Positions 19,934-31,911 of a stretch of DNA of 64,000 nt are shown in pieces. A program made the translations under genes and the position numbers. Below the pieces are notes generated by a model. It ran no database searches. It saw only the letters and a program-made list of their open reading frames with translations, and had not been told where the DNA came from. Origin of the DNA: Catenaria anguillulae PL171 (taxonomy: Eukaryota; Blastocladiomycota; Blastocladiomycetes; Blastocladiales; Catenariaceae); assembly GCA_002102555.1 (NCBI GenBank), contig MCFL01000044.1, forward strand, positions 143,643-207,642, read 5' to 3'. The stretch's first letter is position 1. Each line of letters starts with the position of its first letter.

Positions 19934-22900
19934 TTACACATTGTTTCGCTCTGGTGCGTCCAAGAACACAATGGAAATGTCTGGATCGTCATTCTCTTGC
20001 AAGTTACTAGTGAAGCGAAACAGAGGGACATGTGAGTGGACGGTGAAATGTGCAGGCGAGAAACAAGGTAGGTGCGCAACGTACGAAATGCTCAATGGTG
20101 TGATAAACATAAACTGCGAGTCTCCCTTCTTTGCGGCATCAATGAGAAGCTCCATGGTGACCCGACTGGAGAAAAGAAAACATGTCAGCCGACATCCTCA
20201 AGTGAATCGAGCAGCCGGAAAAAAAAAGAGTAAACGCACCGATTGACCTCATCCATGTAGACATCAAACTCGTCAAGAGCCCGAATTGGTGTCGGCATGG
20301 CATCCCACAAGGCAAGCAGCAAGCACACGGTACTGAACGACTTTTCTCCTCCGGAATACGTGCGCATGGATCGGTCGGCATTAGAATCCAACTTGTTTGC
20401 CGTAATGTGCAACAAACCCTTGTCATGGTCAAACTTGAGCTCGCCCACAAACCCGCGCTTGGCCATGCGCATCCTGAATGCTGCACCCGCCTTGACCGAC
20501 AAGTGGTTGACGAGATGGGAAAAGCGGGCTGCGCGATCCGACACAGTCTCGCGCAGCTTGTTGACGAGCAAGTTCAAATCATGGTGCTCGGTCTTTGCCT
20601 GCTCGTGCTTTGCCTTTGCCTCTTCGTACAGCCGTTCGGCCATGTCATAGTCAAGGCCGCGGTTGCGCGCAGTGATTTGCTCGAGAACACGGACCCCGTG
20701 CTCGCGCGCGTGGTCAATCTCCTCGCGCGTGCGAATAGTGCTGGGCCGCACAACCGACTCGGCCAAGAGCGTTGCAAGTGCTTGATCGAGAATGTTTTGC
20801 TGTTCTTGGCGCTGGTCGTCAACAGCAGTGCGCATCTGTTCGTGCTTTTGTACTGTCGCCACCCAATGCTCGACACGCCCCTGCAGCACTCGCACAGCCC
20901 GCTCGGCCTCCCGAATGCGCTGTTGACGCTGCGCCTGGTAGTTCTTTTGCTGGTCGCGCATGTTACGCAGCTCGCGCACGCGGGCCTCCATGGCTTCCAC
21001 CTCGGCCGTTGCCGCATCGCTGGCCGCATGTGCTGCCGGAAGTTGCGCCGCGTACTGGGCAAGCTGCTGCTCGAGCTCGTCAATCTGCATCATGATGGAC
21101 GCCACCTCGACGGGCTCTTCGGCACGCAGCGACTCTTCGAGCTTGGTTATGTCGCGTTGCAGCGGACGCACGCTACGATCGGCCACGGCACGCTCGTGGT
21201 TGATTTGCTGCATGTTGCGACCCAAGTTGTCGAGCTCAGCGCGTGCTTGAGCGAGCTCGTGTGAAACTTGTGCGTGGACTTGTTTCTTTTCGGTAATCGA
21301 CTGGCGCAGTTGGTCCATGTTGACCGACCCAGAGTGCGCGCCCGTGATCCCAAAGGGGCACATGCGGTCGTTGCGCCAAATAGGCCCTGCTTGCATTGCG
21401 AGCCCGCCATGTTTATTGCCGACACGATACCCGTTGGGCAAAAATACACCGACCGAGTTGGGTGGCCACCCGCTGCGCGTGACTTGCTCGGCGTCTTTGC
21501 GGTTTTCAATCAAGATGCGCTGCTCAATCTGCTGGTTGACGCACAGCACGCGCTGTACGACCGGGTGGGTGATTTCGAGCGTGTCGAGCGACGTAAGAAA
21601 CCGCGAGTCGGGCAAGTATCCGCGCAAGTCGAGTCGCGCGCGCATGTCGGTGATGATGATGCGCGAATCGCGCTGGTGGAATTGCGCAAATAATTGCTGC
21701 AACACGGCCCGGTCCTCCTTACAACTGACGACGAAATCCTTCATGCCCATGCCAATGTTGGCACGCAAGTAGTTCAACCACCGGTCGTGGTACTCGGGCT
21801 TGGGCTTGACGTAGCGCCCCAGCGGGCCCAACGGCTGCTCGCCGCGCCACTGCGTCCGCCCGATCGCATCAATCAACTGGGCCATGTTGGGGCCCCACAG
21901 GTTCAACTTGTTGCTTGCCGCTTGCTGCATGTTGACCAACAAGCTCTCAGCCTGGCGAATCTCGCCACCAATGGCCTGATCCTTGCGCACGAGCTCGTCC
22001 ACTTTGGCTACCAAGTCTGGCCGCTGCCGCTGCAGCTCCTCGGCCTGTGCATCCAACTCGACAATCCGAGCGCCCAACGCGTCCAGCTGGTGCTTGAGCT
22101 GTGTCAAGTGTGCTTGCTTGCGCGCGCGCTCCTCTTGTCCCTCGCCCGACTCGCGCCGCTCCACCTCGGCCAAAGTGGCCCTTGCCTCTTGCAACTTGTG
22201 GCGCGTGCGTTCTTGCTCGGCCTCGATCGTCTTGATTTCGCGTACGGCGTGCGTGCGCTGCGTGCGCAACGGGCCCAATGCCTGCTGTGCCTGGTCAAGG
22301 GCCGCAGCGTCAAACCCGACATTGGCATCTGCACGTGCTTGCTCGAGCTGGTCCACGGCCGCTTGCACTTGGACTTGTTCGTTGGCCAACCGTTCCTGCG
22401 CCTCGGCCACTAGGTCGGCCTCTTGAGCGACCCTGGCCGTGAGCTGATCCAGGGTTTGTTCCATTTGCGCAACCAAGCACCATTCGCCCTCCGTCTCCAA
22501 CTTGCGCAAATCTTCTTCAAGCGCGCGAGCGTGCTTGAACTCGGCAAACACGCGCTTGGCCTCTGCGCGCTTGTCCTTGAGCGTATCGATCGAGTCGTTG
22601 ATGAGCAAGAGCTTGGCGCACAGGGCCTTGAGCTCGTCGCCGATTTGCGCATACGTTACGTTGGTTTGGGTAATGTCTGCACCCTGCGCGAAAAACTTGT
22701 ACAGGTCCGAGTCCTTGACGTTCATGAGAAACTCCTTTGCTGCGTCTTGAGTGAGGAACGTGAGCGAGTTGTCGGTCATGATGTTGAAGTGGTCCGTGAT
22801 GGCCGAAAGCTCAGACCGGCGTTTGGTGACTTCGACATTGTTAGCGGCGCGGATCGAGTAGGTAGATGCGCCCGATTGGCCAATGCGTCGGGTGATGATG

Positions 22901-23510
22901 ATGGTGTGTCCGTACACGTCGGGCTTGTAGGCATCGTGCCCTTCGTTGGCCAGCTTGATGGTGATGGAACAGAACGATTTGCCGTCTTGGATCAGGCCCG
23001 TGATGCGTTGGCCACGGCCAGTGTTTGTGGCGCGGGCACCCAGGCCGATCATGAGTGAAGCGAGGACCGCGGATTTGCCTGATCCATCTGTAATTTGGCC
23101 GAGTCGAGCTGTGAGTGATGCATTTGGAGTCTCAAGGGACCAATTCAGAAGAAAGCCGTACTGGCGCCGTTCAAAAAGTTGATTTTTGGGATAAACTGGA
23201 CCGTCAAGTTGTCGTGGGTGAGGAAATTGACCAAGTTTGCCTCGCGAATGATGCCCGCGAGCTGCGAGCCGGCGCCCGTGTGCTCGGTGCCCTGTTGTTG
23301 AGTGGCCGACGAGAGGGCGGCGCGCTGGTTTTTGCGGACGCGGCGGGTGGTTGTAGCTGGAGTGCCGTTGCCATTGGCCGAGGCAGAAGAAGAGGATTGT
23401 GAGGGAGTTGGCGGAGGCAGAGACTGGCGCAGGTCGTGGCCATCGTCGTCTTGGGTGCGCCGGCGTCGGCGGCCAGAGGGGGTGGCTGCTCCGCCCGGGG
23501 AGGTGGTCAT
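19934..23510 (-). CDS. SMC6: SMC6, structural maintenance of chromosomes protein 6
   Basis: Four exons: 23162-23510, 20240-23087, 20085-20165 and 19934-20006, with introns of 74, 74 and 78 nt, encoding about 1116 residues. After a basic, Gln/Ser-rich N-terminus comes VNFLTHDNL and the Walker A GANGSGKSA (residues 115-123), whose Asn codon is created by splicing of intron 1. LTQDAAKEFL and the FF-QGADI segment are SMC6-type. Two long coiled coils flank a hinge near bases 21600-21850. The C-terminal ATPase lobe has YSGGEKSFST and Walker B ALDEFDVYMD, and ends in NNV. With SMC5 and Nse proteins it forms a DNA-repair and chromosome-segregation complex. It is divergent from YIF1, with 293 bp between starts. 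Confidence 0.95.
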
Positions 23511-23803
23511 TGTTGGTATTTTTTATTGCCGCAAGTCAGAGACCCAAGAAAGTAATCAATCCATGGATGTTTTTCATCATTTTCGTCAAGCAATTATTCA
23601 TACTAATCAGCGTGAGACTCGTGGGTGGGAACAAGGGCAGATCGGGGTGCACTCCTTCCATTGGGCTTCTGCGACTCTTCTTGACTCTTTCCACGCCTCA
23701 CCCACCCACTGATCTGAACTGATCTGATCTAAAGTAGTATGTCCATAAGTATTGCCACGTGTAAACAACGGATTGAATTACATAACGCCATCTATACACC
23801 ACA

Positions 23804-25880
23804 ATGTACCAACAGCCACCGCCAGGAATTCCACAGGGGTACCGCCCCGCCTCCATGCCGCCCGCCCCGGCCACCGCCGCTGCGCCCTCGCCCCCGCCGC
23901 TCGTCCACCCTGTTCCTGTCCCGGCCTCTCGTACTGCCCAGCAGGCTGCTCAGCAGGCCCAGTCCCAGCCGCAGAACCAATCCTACACTCCAATTGCTAC
24001 ACCGGGACCATCGGCCGCATCTGGATCCATGTCCTCTGCCACCGCCACCGCCGCCCATCCGTACATGTCTGGCCACATGGCGCCCTCGCCCGCTCCGTCC
24101 GTCACCTCGTCCATGACGGGCGGCACGGGCACACCGGCCCCACCCGTGTATATGCCTGCCGGCTACCAAAACCAGTACCAAGCTCCCTCGCAAGCCCGTG
24201 CTCAGCAACAACCCGCAACCAACACCAACCCATTTGCATCTGCTGGCTACGCGCCCATTCAACCCCAGCAGCAACACCCATGGCAACCCACCCCACCCGC
24301 ATCGTCCATGACGCCCGCTTCGGGATCCATGATGGGCTCTGGCTATGGTCTTGCCGGCTACGCGCCCGTCCCCGTCCCAACCCACGTCACGGGCGGATCC
24401 GTTGGTGGCGCACGCGCAGCGTCGCCGGCCATGTCGTCGCATTTCGGATCAACAATGTCCATGCCCGCGGCGGTAAATGTACAACAACAGCAGCAGCAGC
24501 AGCAGCAGCTCTCCGGCTCGCCTGCTGGATCTGCGTCGCACATGGGATCCATGATGTCCATGGGGAGCGGGTTTGGGCAACAGCAGCAAGGTTACACCCA
24601 GCAGCAACAGCAAAGTCAGCAATATGGGCAGTCATATGGCCAGTCCATGCAACAACAGCAGCAGCAACAACAGCAAGGTGGTCAGCAATTCACACAAAAC
24701 CTTGCTCAAGCATTTGCACCCGCGTTTGGCGGATTTATCAACGATCCCGCCGCACAAATCGGACTGCAATTAGGATCCAAGGCCATGCACGCCGGCCAAG
24801 AATATGTCAACCAAAATGTATGCCTTCTTCCTCTTGTACCATTCCTATCCATGCGACACGGATGCTGACGCCTGTGTATGAACTATGGATAACAACTGGA
24901 TAGCTCGGCCGCTACGTCAATGTACCGCATCTCAAGTACTACTTTAACGTGTCCAACTCGTACGTCCTCAACAAGCTGCGCCTTGTCCTGTTTCCCTTTC
25001 GCCAATCTGTACGTTTTCATGCTTATGTATTCCCCTCTTGCTTCTCTCTGTTCATTCACCCCATTCACTCTGCCTCGCGTTCGGACCAATCAAAAAACAG
25101 CACTGGCACCGCACCATCATCAACGCGCCCACGGCCACGCCCGCCTACCCATCCCCACACATGCCCCACAACCCCTATGCGCCACAACCCATGGCCACGG
25201 CAACGCCCCAACCTTCGGGCACCCCCGGCGGCTCGCTGACGTATCGGCCGCCACGCGAAGACCTGCTCTCCCCCGACCTGTACATTCCCGTGATGGCCTT
25301 TGTGACCTATGTGCTGCTGATTGGCTACGAGCTAGGCATGCGCAACAAGTTTCACCCGCGCGAGCTCGGCATGACCGCCTCAACGGCTTTCTTTCTGGTA
25401 TTGCTCGAGATCTTGCTCGTCAAGCTTGGGTGTTACTTGTTTTCAGTGACGCCGGGCGCGCCCATGCTTGACTTGGTGGCGTATGCTGGGTACAAATTTG
25501 TGGGCATCATTGCAGTGACGCTGGCGGCCATGGTGTTGCCGAGTTGGGGGTTTTGGGCGACGTTGGGATACATGAGCTTGGCCACGGGGTTTTTCGCGTT
25601 GCGCAGCATGAAGTACATTGTGATTCCCGAGAGTTTGCTAGTGAGTGCGGGCACGGGGCATATTCCACAGCGTAAGCGCAGGTCGAATTTTTTGGTGGCC
25701 GTGGTTGCTGTGCAGGTGGCGGTCATGTGGGTGTTGGTGCCGTGGGCGGGTACGGCAAGTGGGACAAAGCGCAATGGTGGGTTTGTTGGAGATGCCGGTG
25801 GACTGGATGGCGGGGCCGCCAGTGAGGGGATCGTGGGAGATGGAGCGAGTGGGTTGGTGAGAAGGAGTGCTTGGTTCTGA
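23804..25880 (+). CDS. YIF1: YIF1 family ER-Golgi membrane protein with long Gln/Pro-rich N-terminus
   Basis: Three exons: 23804-24817, 24904-25008 and 25101-25880; 632 residues, about twice the usual YIF1 length. The first 300 residues are Pro/Gln/Met/Ser-rich with two poly-Gln tracts. The conserved part starts with INDPAAQIGLQLGSKAM and continues across the introns through LGRYVNVPHLKYYFNVSNSYV and LRLVLFPFRQ to YRPPREDLLSPDLYIPVMAF. About five membrane helices follow. YIF1 works with YIP1 in COPII vesicle traffic between ER and Golgi. A Pro/Thr-rich insert (THMPHNPYAPQ region) interrupts the usual spacing after the HWHR segment. The ATG at 23804 is the first in frame. Confidence 0.92.
24482..24676 (+). 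repeat. CAG/CAA tracts encoding poly-Gln in YIF1
   Basis: Two CAG/CAA runs (24482-24509 and about 24648-24676) each encode eight or more Gln. They are separated by Gln-rich but mixed sequence. Confidence 0.8.
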
Positions 25881-26534
25881 GTTGTCTGTCAATGGTTGAA
25901 TTGAGTTGTGCTGCTTTCTCGGCGTCATTCCCCTCTGTTTGTTGTTTCTTTCACAGTATACTCTTTCATCATACATACACGGTATCCACCGCTTTTGCAT
26001 TTCTTGTTTCCCATCGTTCGCGTTTGTTTTCGGGCCGTCTGTCTTTCGGCTCCGCGTCGCCCAACGTCGCCACTTTTCACTTAACCAAAACTTGTCTCTC
26101 ACTTCTAAACGCTCTCACGGCGCCAGAACTCAAGCAGAAGCCAAAGCCAAACACTGCAGTATCCTTCGGCATTTCCCTGATTGTGTATGTATGTCCCCGC
26201 TCGTCCTTGCTACCGGTCGCACCCACGCACGCCTCTCAACCCCCGGCAACCCCACCCTCTGCGTTCGTCACCCTTCTGTAAGCGGCGCTGAGTGGCAACG
26301 GCGCACTTTCAGGCGACCGAGTGGATAGTACAACCCCATCATCGGCGACGGACCGATTCCGGCGCCCACCCCACGCTCGCAGTCTCTGCCCAGCAAGACC
26401 AGTGGCGGTGGACCATCTCCTCTTGGGAGGCGGCAACCGCCTTGTGCGGCCCGCTGCGCCAACTCGACATCCTCGACATTCTCGGCGCCCGTGCCCCGTT
26501 CGGCGAGGATCAATCACATGGCCGAGTCAAAGCT
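25881..26534. other. Intergenic flank of the decayed region
   Basis: The 3' flank of YIF1 is followed by short frames without recognisable motifs. Similarity to the 30.6-kb gene begins only near 26535. Confidence 0.45.
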
Positions 26535-26919
26535 TGCGTTTGGCCACCATGTATACCTGTTCTTTCCGACTCACGGCTGACGTCGCTCAAGGACCGAAAA
26601 TACGCCTTTTGCATCAAGTGCCTGGACCCCGTCCTCGACTATTTGCAAAGCGTCGAGTTGCCGCGGTACCCTCAAGACGAGTGGGCCGCGTGGATCGCGG
26701 GCAAGGAGGCCTGTGTACGAGGACGCAAACTTGGACTGCATGGGCTGCGTTGGCCGAGCTGTGCGCTTTCCCGTGGCTCTTGCGCGAATGGCTGCAAGTC
26801 GTGCGCATGGTCGACGTCATGTTTGGCATCAAGGACCCTTTCACGCCCGAACACACAGCCACCATGGCCACCTCGACCACACCATCGACTCAGCCATCGC
26901 CCGACTCCTTACCACCATC
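26535..26919 (+). pseudogene. Fragment A1 of the 29.9-31.6 kb gene family (C-terminal half)
   Basis: The frame around 26590 encodes DRKYAFCIKCLDPVLDYLQS and LPRYPQDEWAAWI, nearly identical to the segment near 30655 in the longer copy. At about 26707 the similarity jumps to another frame (ELCAFPWLLREWLQVVRMV, then DVMFGIKDPFTPE). A frameshift and small indels therefore break it. No start codon or upstream half is attached. Confidence 0.7.
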
Positions 26920-27444
26920 ATGTCGCAAACCATGACCCTCAAGAATGTCTCGACCCGCATCAAGGTTGAGGTGCTGTTTGGCGCGCGCCCATCGACCCAG
27001 CTGTCGCCTCCACGACCCTTGGCATCCCTTGCCGCCAACCCGTCCAACGCAACCAACGCGGCGAAATGCGGCGACAATGTTGAAATGGCCTCGCGTTCGT
27101 CAACCCGCTCTGGGTCGCCCATGGACGTTGACCGGCCTCAAGGGCCGATTGCTGCGGCGGTCGTTGCCGCTACTCTGCCGGATGCAGCCGTTGGTGTGAC
27201 CAAAGAGACTCAATCGGCCACGGGCGCCGTTGGCGGGCAGTTGTCCATGGCCCTCATGACCATGCGCGACGCGGTCGCCTTGACGTTTGCCGAGATTGAG
27301 GACGAGGAGGAGCGTTGGACTGCGTTTCAAGAGTACTTGACCCATTGTATACGAATCAACGCCAAGGGGACTGCCATTGTATTTGCCAACTATGTTGCCC
27401 GTCCAATTGCCTTCAAGTCCGACAGGGTGTCTCCTGGTCCATGA
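26920..27444 (+). pseudogene. Fragment A2 of the same family (central segment with unrelated N-terminus)
   Basis: An ATG at 26920 opens a 174-residue frame. Its first 90 residues (MSQTMTLKNVSTRIKVEVLF and a Ser/Pro/Ala-rich stretch) have no counterpart in the longer copy. The remainder, ETQSATGAVGGQ through the segment ending IAFKSDRV, matches bases 30230-30450 at about 90 percent by eye. The frame then stops where the longer copy continues. It could be a real short protein made by shuffling, but truncation of a family member is the simpler reading. Confidence 0.5.
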
Positions 27445-28306
27445 TATGCCTCCGATCACAGATGCCAATTGGGAGGAATGGATGGATGCCGAGCTGGATG
27501 CGGAAGATCGGAAAGTTATTGGCTGGTTGCGCTCGCTTGGTTAGATCGACTGGAAGTGGATTCATGTTGTACGAATGGCCGCCTTGTTGAGGTTGTGTCG
27601 TCCCGGGCGTCTGCTTTTGCCACACCGGTTGCGATGCACACGGACGCGCGGATTCGGGGTCGAGACGGGCGTATTCTAAGTCATGTTCACGCTACACTCG
27701 AACACGCACGGGAGGATGTTGCAAAGGTGATGTTTGGCTATGACTGTCCGCCTGTTGGCTCCGATTGCGTTTCAGCGTTATTTGGTTGGGTCGAGGTGCA
27801 TGGGCGCTCAACTGTGAGTGGCAATCAGGCGGATTTATTCTGGTACCTGGTCCATTCAACCAAACTCTTCCGCAGCCAAGGCTACTCATGTATTCCCACA
27901 CCCCTCCCGCCAGTCACGACGTAACAAAAGAGCCCATCATTGCCAAGTACTCCTCCGATTTGCAACGTACCTCCGCCGCCATCGCGCACGCAGTCAACGC
28001 CTCCTTGTTGCATGTACTGCCCCAAGTGCGCTGTTGGCGTCATATGACTGATTCGTCACGCTCGTCATCCGAGATCAGTGACGAGTCGTTTGCGGCGTTT
28101 CTCACTGGGCGTGTGCTGGCAAGGACTCGCTCGCGGACCACATCCTCTTCAAATTCACCAACCATGAGGGCGACACTTGACGTCGAGCCCACTTTGCAGA
28201 AAGCAGTTGACGCACATCCAGCTTGCCTGGCAAGTGGTTCCGGATCATCAGTTGGGTGTGAGGAGCCTTTTCAGGTGAGGGCGAAGGATCAGGATGATGT
28301 CGAGTG
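27445..28306 (+). pseudogene. Fragment A3: diverged pieces resembling the family's C-terminus
   Basis: Short segments in different frames echo the longer copy. PPITDANWEEWMDAEL (near 27450) resembles LPRYTPDEWAAWIAAE. HAREDVAKVMFG...LFGWVEVHGRSTVSGNQADLFWYL (27700-27850) resembles bases 30990-31140. A Ser-rich RTRSRTTSSS segment (near 28130) resembles 31370-31450. No continuous frame links them. The order of A1, A2 and A3 relative to the longer copy suggests at least two decayed tandem copies. Confidence 0.5.
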
Positions 28307-28307
28307 A

Positions 28308-29498
28308 GTGGAGGGAGAGATGTATATCATACCAACAGTTTTCTCGGCAAAGAGACAGGGTAGTATGTACGGGTGGTCGCTGAGTGTTCCAGCGCTATGT
28401 TTGGCTTGAGTGAAGGGAACGCTTTTTCTGATTTTGCTTCGTCCTTGGGCCTTCAACCTTGTTTTTTTAACCCTCAGTATTAACTATGGTTTTCCTCCTG
28501 TCGCGTATGGGGGGCAAATGCTTCCCTGTTTTCCTACATACATCTTTCGCATTTGTTTGACCACCCGCATCTCGACTTTGTCAAACATCTGCAATCTCTT
28601 GTTTCAATATCTGGTAGCGTTTATCTTTGTGATACTTTCGACATTCACTTTCACACACAATCAGCCACTGACTCCCGTCCCCATGATCTGGTCGGAACGC
28701 CCACGTCATGTTCCCACAAACACAGGCAAGCACCATCATTAAAACGCAGCCAAAGGCAGACACTGCAAACAACCCACTGAGGCTGAACAACCTGCCTTCC
28801 AATCCGACTACTTCGCAACCCCATTCATATCCCACAAATGGCTCGGTACGCACATAAATGTGAAGCTTGGCAGGCAAGTAGCTGCACTCAACACCGTCGG
28901 CGACCGCTGAGCAGTAATTCGGACTGTACCGAGCCAATGAGACAAGCCATGGGTCCATTCCCGATTGGGAGTAATTTATGGCGAACATGGTGCTTTTCGA
29001 ACGGTTTAGGATGGATCGATTGTGATGCAGCTCAAGGGAAGAAGCAGTGACCGTCGTTGGACGCGATTCAAGAGGATGGCACGAGTGAATGAGCAGGGAA
29101 AGGGAGATGCAAACACGAAAAACAAAACGGATGGATAGATTAGCAAGGTAAGAAAGGTCCGTGGTGTACCAATCTTGACAAGTGATTGACGGTGCATCGA
29201 TCGTGAGTCGTGACGAGTAGTGTGGTGAAACTTGCTGTGTTTTCTTGGGTCATGTTGACGTCTGTTTGGTGGAGGGCGACGAGTTGTTACGTCTGGGATG
29301 GCCAAATGGTGAATGATCGACGTCGGCAAAGCGGTTGCAATGATTGCGCCAAGTTTCTAGCCGAGGCGGACCGATAGTGTTTTTGTGTGCACGGTCAGTG
29401 ATTGACTTGAAAGAGAAAGGGTCGCATCAGGCAAGTGTTGGGTGGGAAGTCACAAAGACGCGCGTTCAGTGTCGCGTCGGCCGAATGACTGCACGCGA
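28308..29498. other. Intergenic, no supported gene
   Basis: About 1.2 kb of AT-richer sequence with short frames only and no family motifs. Confidence 0.5.
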
Positions 29499-29535
29499 GC
29501 TTCAAGCAGGGGAACTTAGTTCCCCTGCTTCAAGC
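29499..29535 (+). repeat. Strong inverted repeat (17-bp stem, 3-nt loop)
   Basis: The arms gcttcaagcaggggaac and gttcccctgcttcaagc are complementary except for one base, and are separated by tta. It stands alone in noncoding sequence. It could act as a hairpin in RNA or be a small palindromic scar. Confidence 0.75.
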
Positions 29536-29880
29536 ATGACGCACTGGACTGACATATGATATGATACATGAGGAGCAACGCGTTGCAACGTCTGTTTGTA
29601 TGTGCTCGTGTGGGTGGCCATGGGCGGTTTGGTTTGCACTCAATGCAATGGGGAAGGAGCTGGAATCCGGATCCAAGGTCCAGGCCAAACGTTCCAGTTG
29701 CAGCCCACGCCGGCCGTGACCAGTCCCAAGCATCATGAAGAGGACGCCGATGTCGATGGCGACAGTTGTCAATTCCGGTCAATAGTCGCTGGCCGACCTC
29801 CATTTTCAATGATTCTCTCTCCCCACCGTGACTCTGTTATATGATACGAATACGAAAATCGACTTTCATCCCTTGCCAAC
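29536..29880. other. Upstream region of the 29.9-kb gene
   Basis: No gene is seen. It probably contains the promoter of the following gene. Confidence 0.45.
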
Positions 29881-31619
29881 ATGTTCGCCTCGCATGGTAC
29901 CTCGCCCTTGCCCTCGGCTTCGGTTTCGGCCTTGGCCGGCGCTGCCTCATCCTCGACCACCCCCAAACCGCCCAAATCCTTTGACACACTCACGACCCAC
30001 CGTGTCTCGACGATCGGCTTTGTCGGTGTGCATACGTCGGAGGCACACGCCCGCCGCAAAGCTCGCCGCAGTGCCGACTCGCACCTGACCAGCGCCGAAC
30101 GCTTGGTGCAAAAAAAGAGCGACTGGTCCATCCCCGAGCCCACCGACCAGGCGCATGTGACGTGGGTGCTGCGCATCATTGCGTACATGCGTACAAAGCA
30201 GTACAGCCATTTGGTCTACGTTGGAGTGAGCAACGAGACTCAAGCAGCCACGGGCGCCGTTGGCGGGCAGTGGTCCATGGCCCTCATGACCATGCGCGAC
30301 GCGGTCGCCATGACGTTTGCCGAGATTGAGGACGAGGAGGAGCGTTGGACTGCGTTTCAAGAGTACTTGACCCATTGTATTCGCATCAACGCCGAGGGGA
30401 CCGCCGTCGTGTTGGGTGATTATGTCGCCCATCCGATTGCCGTCAAGTCGGACAGGGTGGCCGCCAGCAGGTTGCTTGTCAAGTACACCAAGTATCCCAC
30501 GAAAGCATCCTTCGCCAAGTCATCGACCCTCGCCCATGCCCCCCAACGCGACAAGCTCACCATCACGCGTGCCATCATTGTAGATTTGCCCGCCACCTTG
30601 TCATGTGGCCACCATGTGCCCGTCCTTTCCAATGCATGGCCGACGTGGCCCAAAGACCGAAAGTTGGCGTTTTGCATCAAATGCCTGGACCCCGTCCTCG
30701 ACCATTTACAAAGTGTCGAGCTGCCGCGGTACACTCCAGACGAGTGGGCCGCGTGGATCGCGGCCGAGGAGAAAAACGCAAACCTGGACCGCATGGCTGC
30801 GTTGGCCGACCTGCGCGCATTCCCGTGGTTCTCGCGCGAGTGGCTCCAAGCCGCGCGCATGATCGGCGTCATGTTTGGCGTCAAGGATGCTTTCTCGCCC
30901 GAGTTTGCAGCAACCATGGCCATCTCGACCAACGCTCGCCTCGAGGCCTCGAGGTGATTGACAAGTCAACAGACGCGTCGCGTGTGTTGGAGTGGATGCG
31001 AGAGGACGTGGTCGGGACGGTTGTGTTGGCCGAGGACAAGTTGAATTTGGGCGGCGAGCTTGTCACCCACTTGTTTGACTGGGTCGAGCAACATGGCCAA
31101 GATACATTTATTCAGTCTCGAGACGACCTTTACTGGTACCTCAACCAGTACTGCGCGCTCGCCGCCGCGCACATCCCCATCAACCAAGCCCGCAACACGG
31201 CCCCCAAGCTGCCTCCACGCGCCGGCCACAGGTACACGGCATTTTCAGTCGCGGCCAAGTACGCCCCGCTCGAGAAAACGTGCGAAGCTGCCGCTCGTCG
31301 GCTGCAACACGATCCGTCGACTCCGCGGTCACGCCGCAGCAGGTTCAGCACGTCGTCGTCGTTGACGTCGTCGGATTCGACCGCGTCGTGGTTGAGCGAG
31401 TTTTCCGCGCTTGTGGCGGGCAGGTTGCGGTCGCGCACGCGCACGTTGTCGGCGCAGCACCAGGTGGAGCAGCCGATTGCGCAGGCACTTGAGGTGGGCG
31501 GGGAGGAGGTGCAAGGCGGGTTGGAGCAGGGAGTTGGAGGAGTGACGCTTGTTGAGGGAAAGGAGGAGGTTGGTGGTGTCGTGGGAGAGCAAGATGGAAG
31601 GGATAGATATATGGGGTAG
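29881..31619 (+). CDS. Lineage-specific hypothetical protein, frame broken by an 8-bp tandem duplication
   Basis: An ATG frame runs from 29881 to a stop at 30957 (358 residues). The sense continuation lies in a different frame from about 30955 to 31619. At 30939-30954 the octamer cctcgagg occurs twice in tandem. Reading with one copy would join the two frames into one of about 576 residues, so the second copy is the likely cause of the break. The protein has a basic N-terminus, a helical region with FAEIEDEEERWTAFQEYLTHCI, a Cys pair in FCIKCLDP, a WMRED...LFDWVEQHGQDTF region and a Ser-rich then acidic tail. No family was recognised and no membrane segment is seen. Fragments of relatives lie at 26.5-28.3 kb. 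Confidence 0.6.
30939..30954 (+). repeat. 8-bp perfect tandem duplication (cctcgagg)2
   Basis: Two adjacent identical octamers sit exactly where the coding sense moves between frames in the surrounding gene. Confidence 0.85.
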
Positions 31620-31911
31620 GTAGGTGAGGACATGTAGGACGAAGACTCAAGGCTTGATGAGGAGCAGGAAGAGCAAGTGTAACGTTTAAGGTGTACATGT
31701 GGCTGTTTGTGTGCCTGATACATGTGCAGTCATCATCGCCTTGCCTTGTCACTGGCTACCTGTCTGGAAAGGAGGGTGTGAAACAGCATTGGCAAAAGCA
31801 CCTCATGTGGGCGGGACATGCTGTAGTCTCAGAGCTAAGATTTTTTTTATCTCCTCGCAAGTCTACAGTGTCGGCTTCACATGCTGTGCTGATAATCAGA
31901 ACTACACGAGG

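Noticed and set aside
20407-23058. Several plus-strand frames of 140-285 codons across 20.4-23.1 kb
   Set aside because: They are antisense to the long coiled coils of SMC6, whose codon bias keeps the opposite strand open. No domain is seen.
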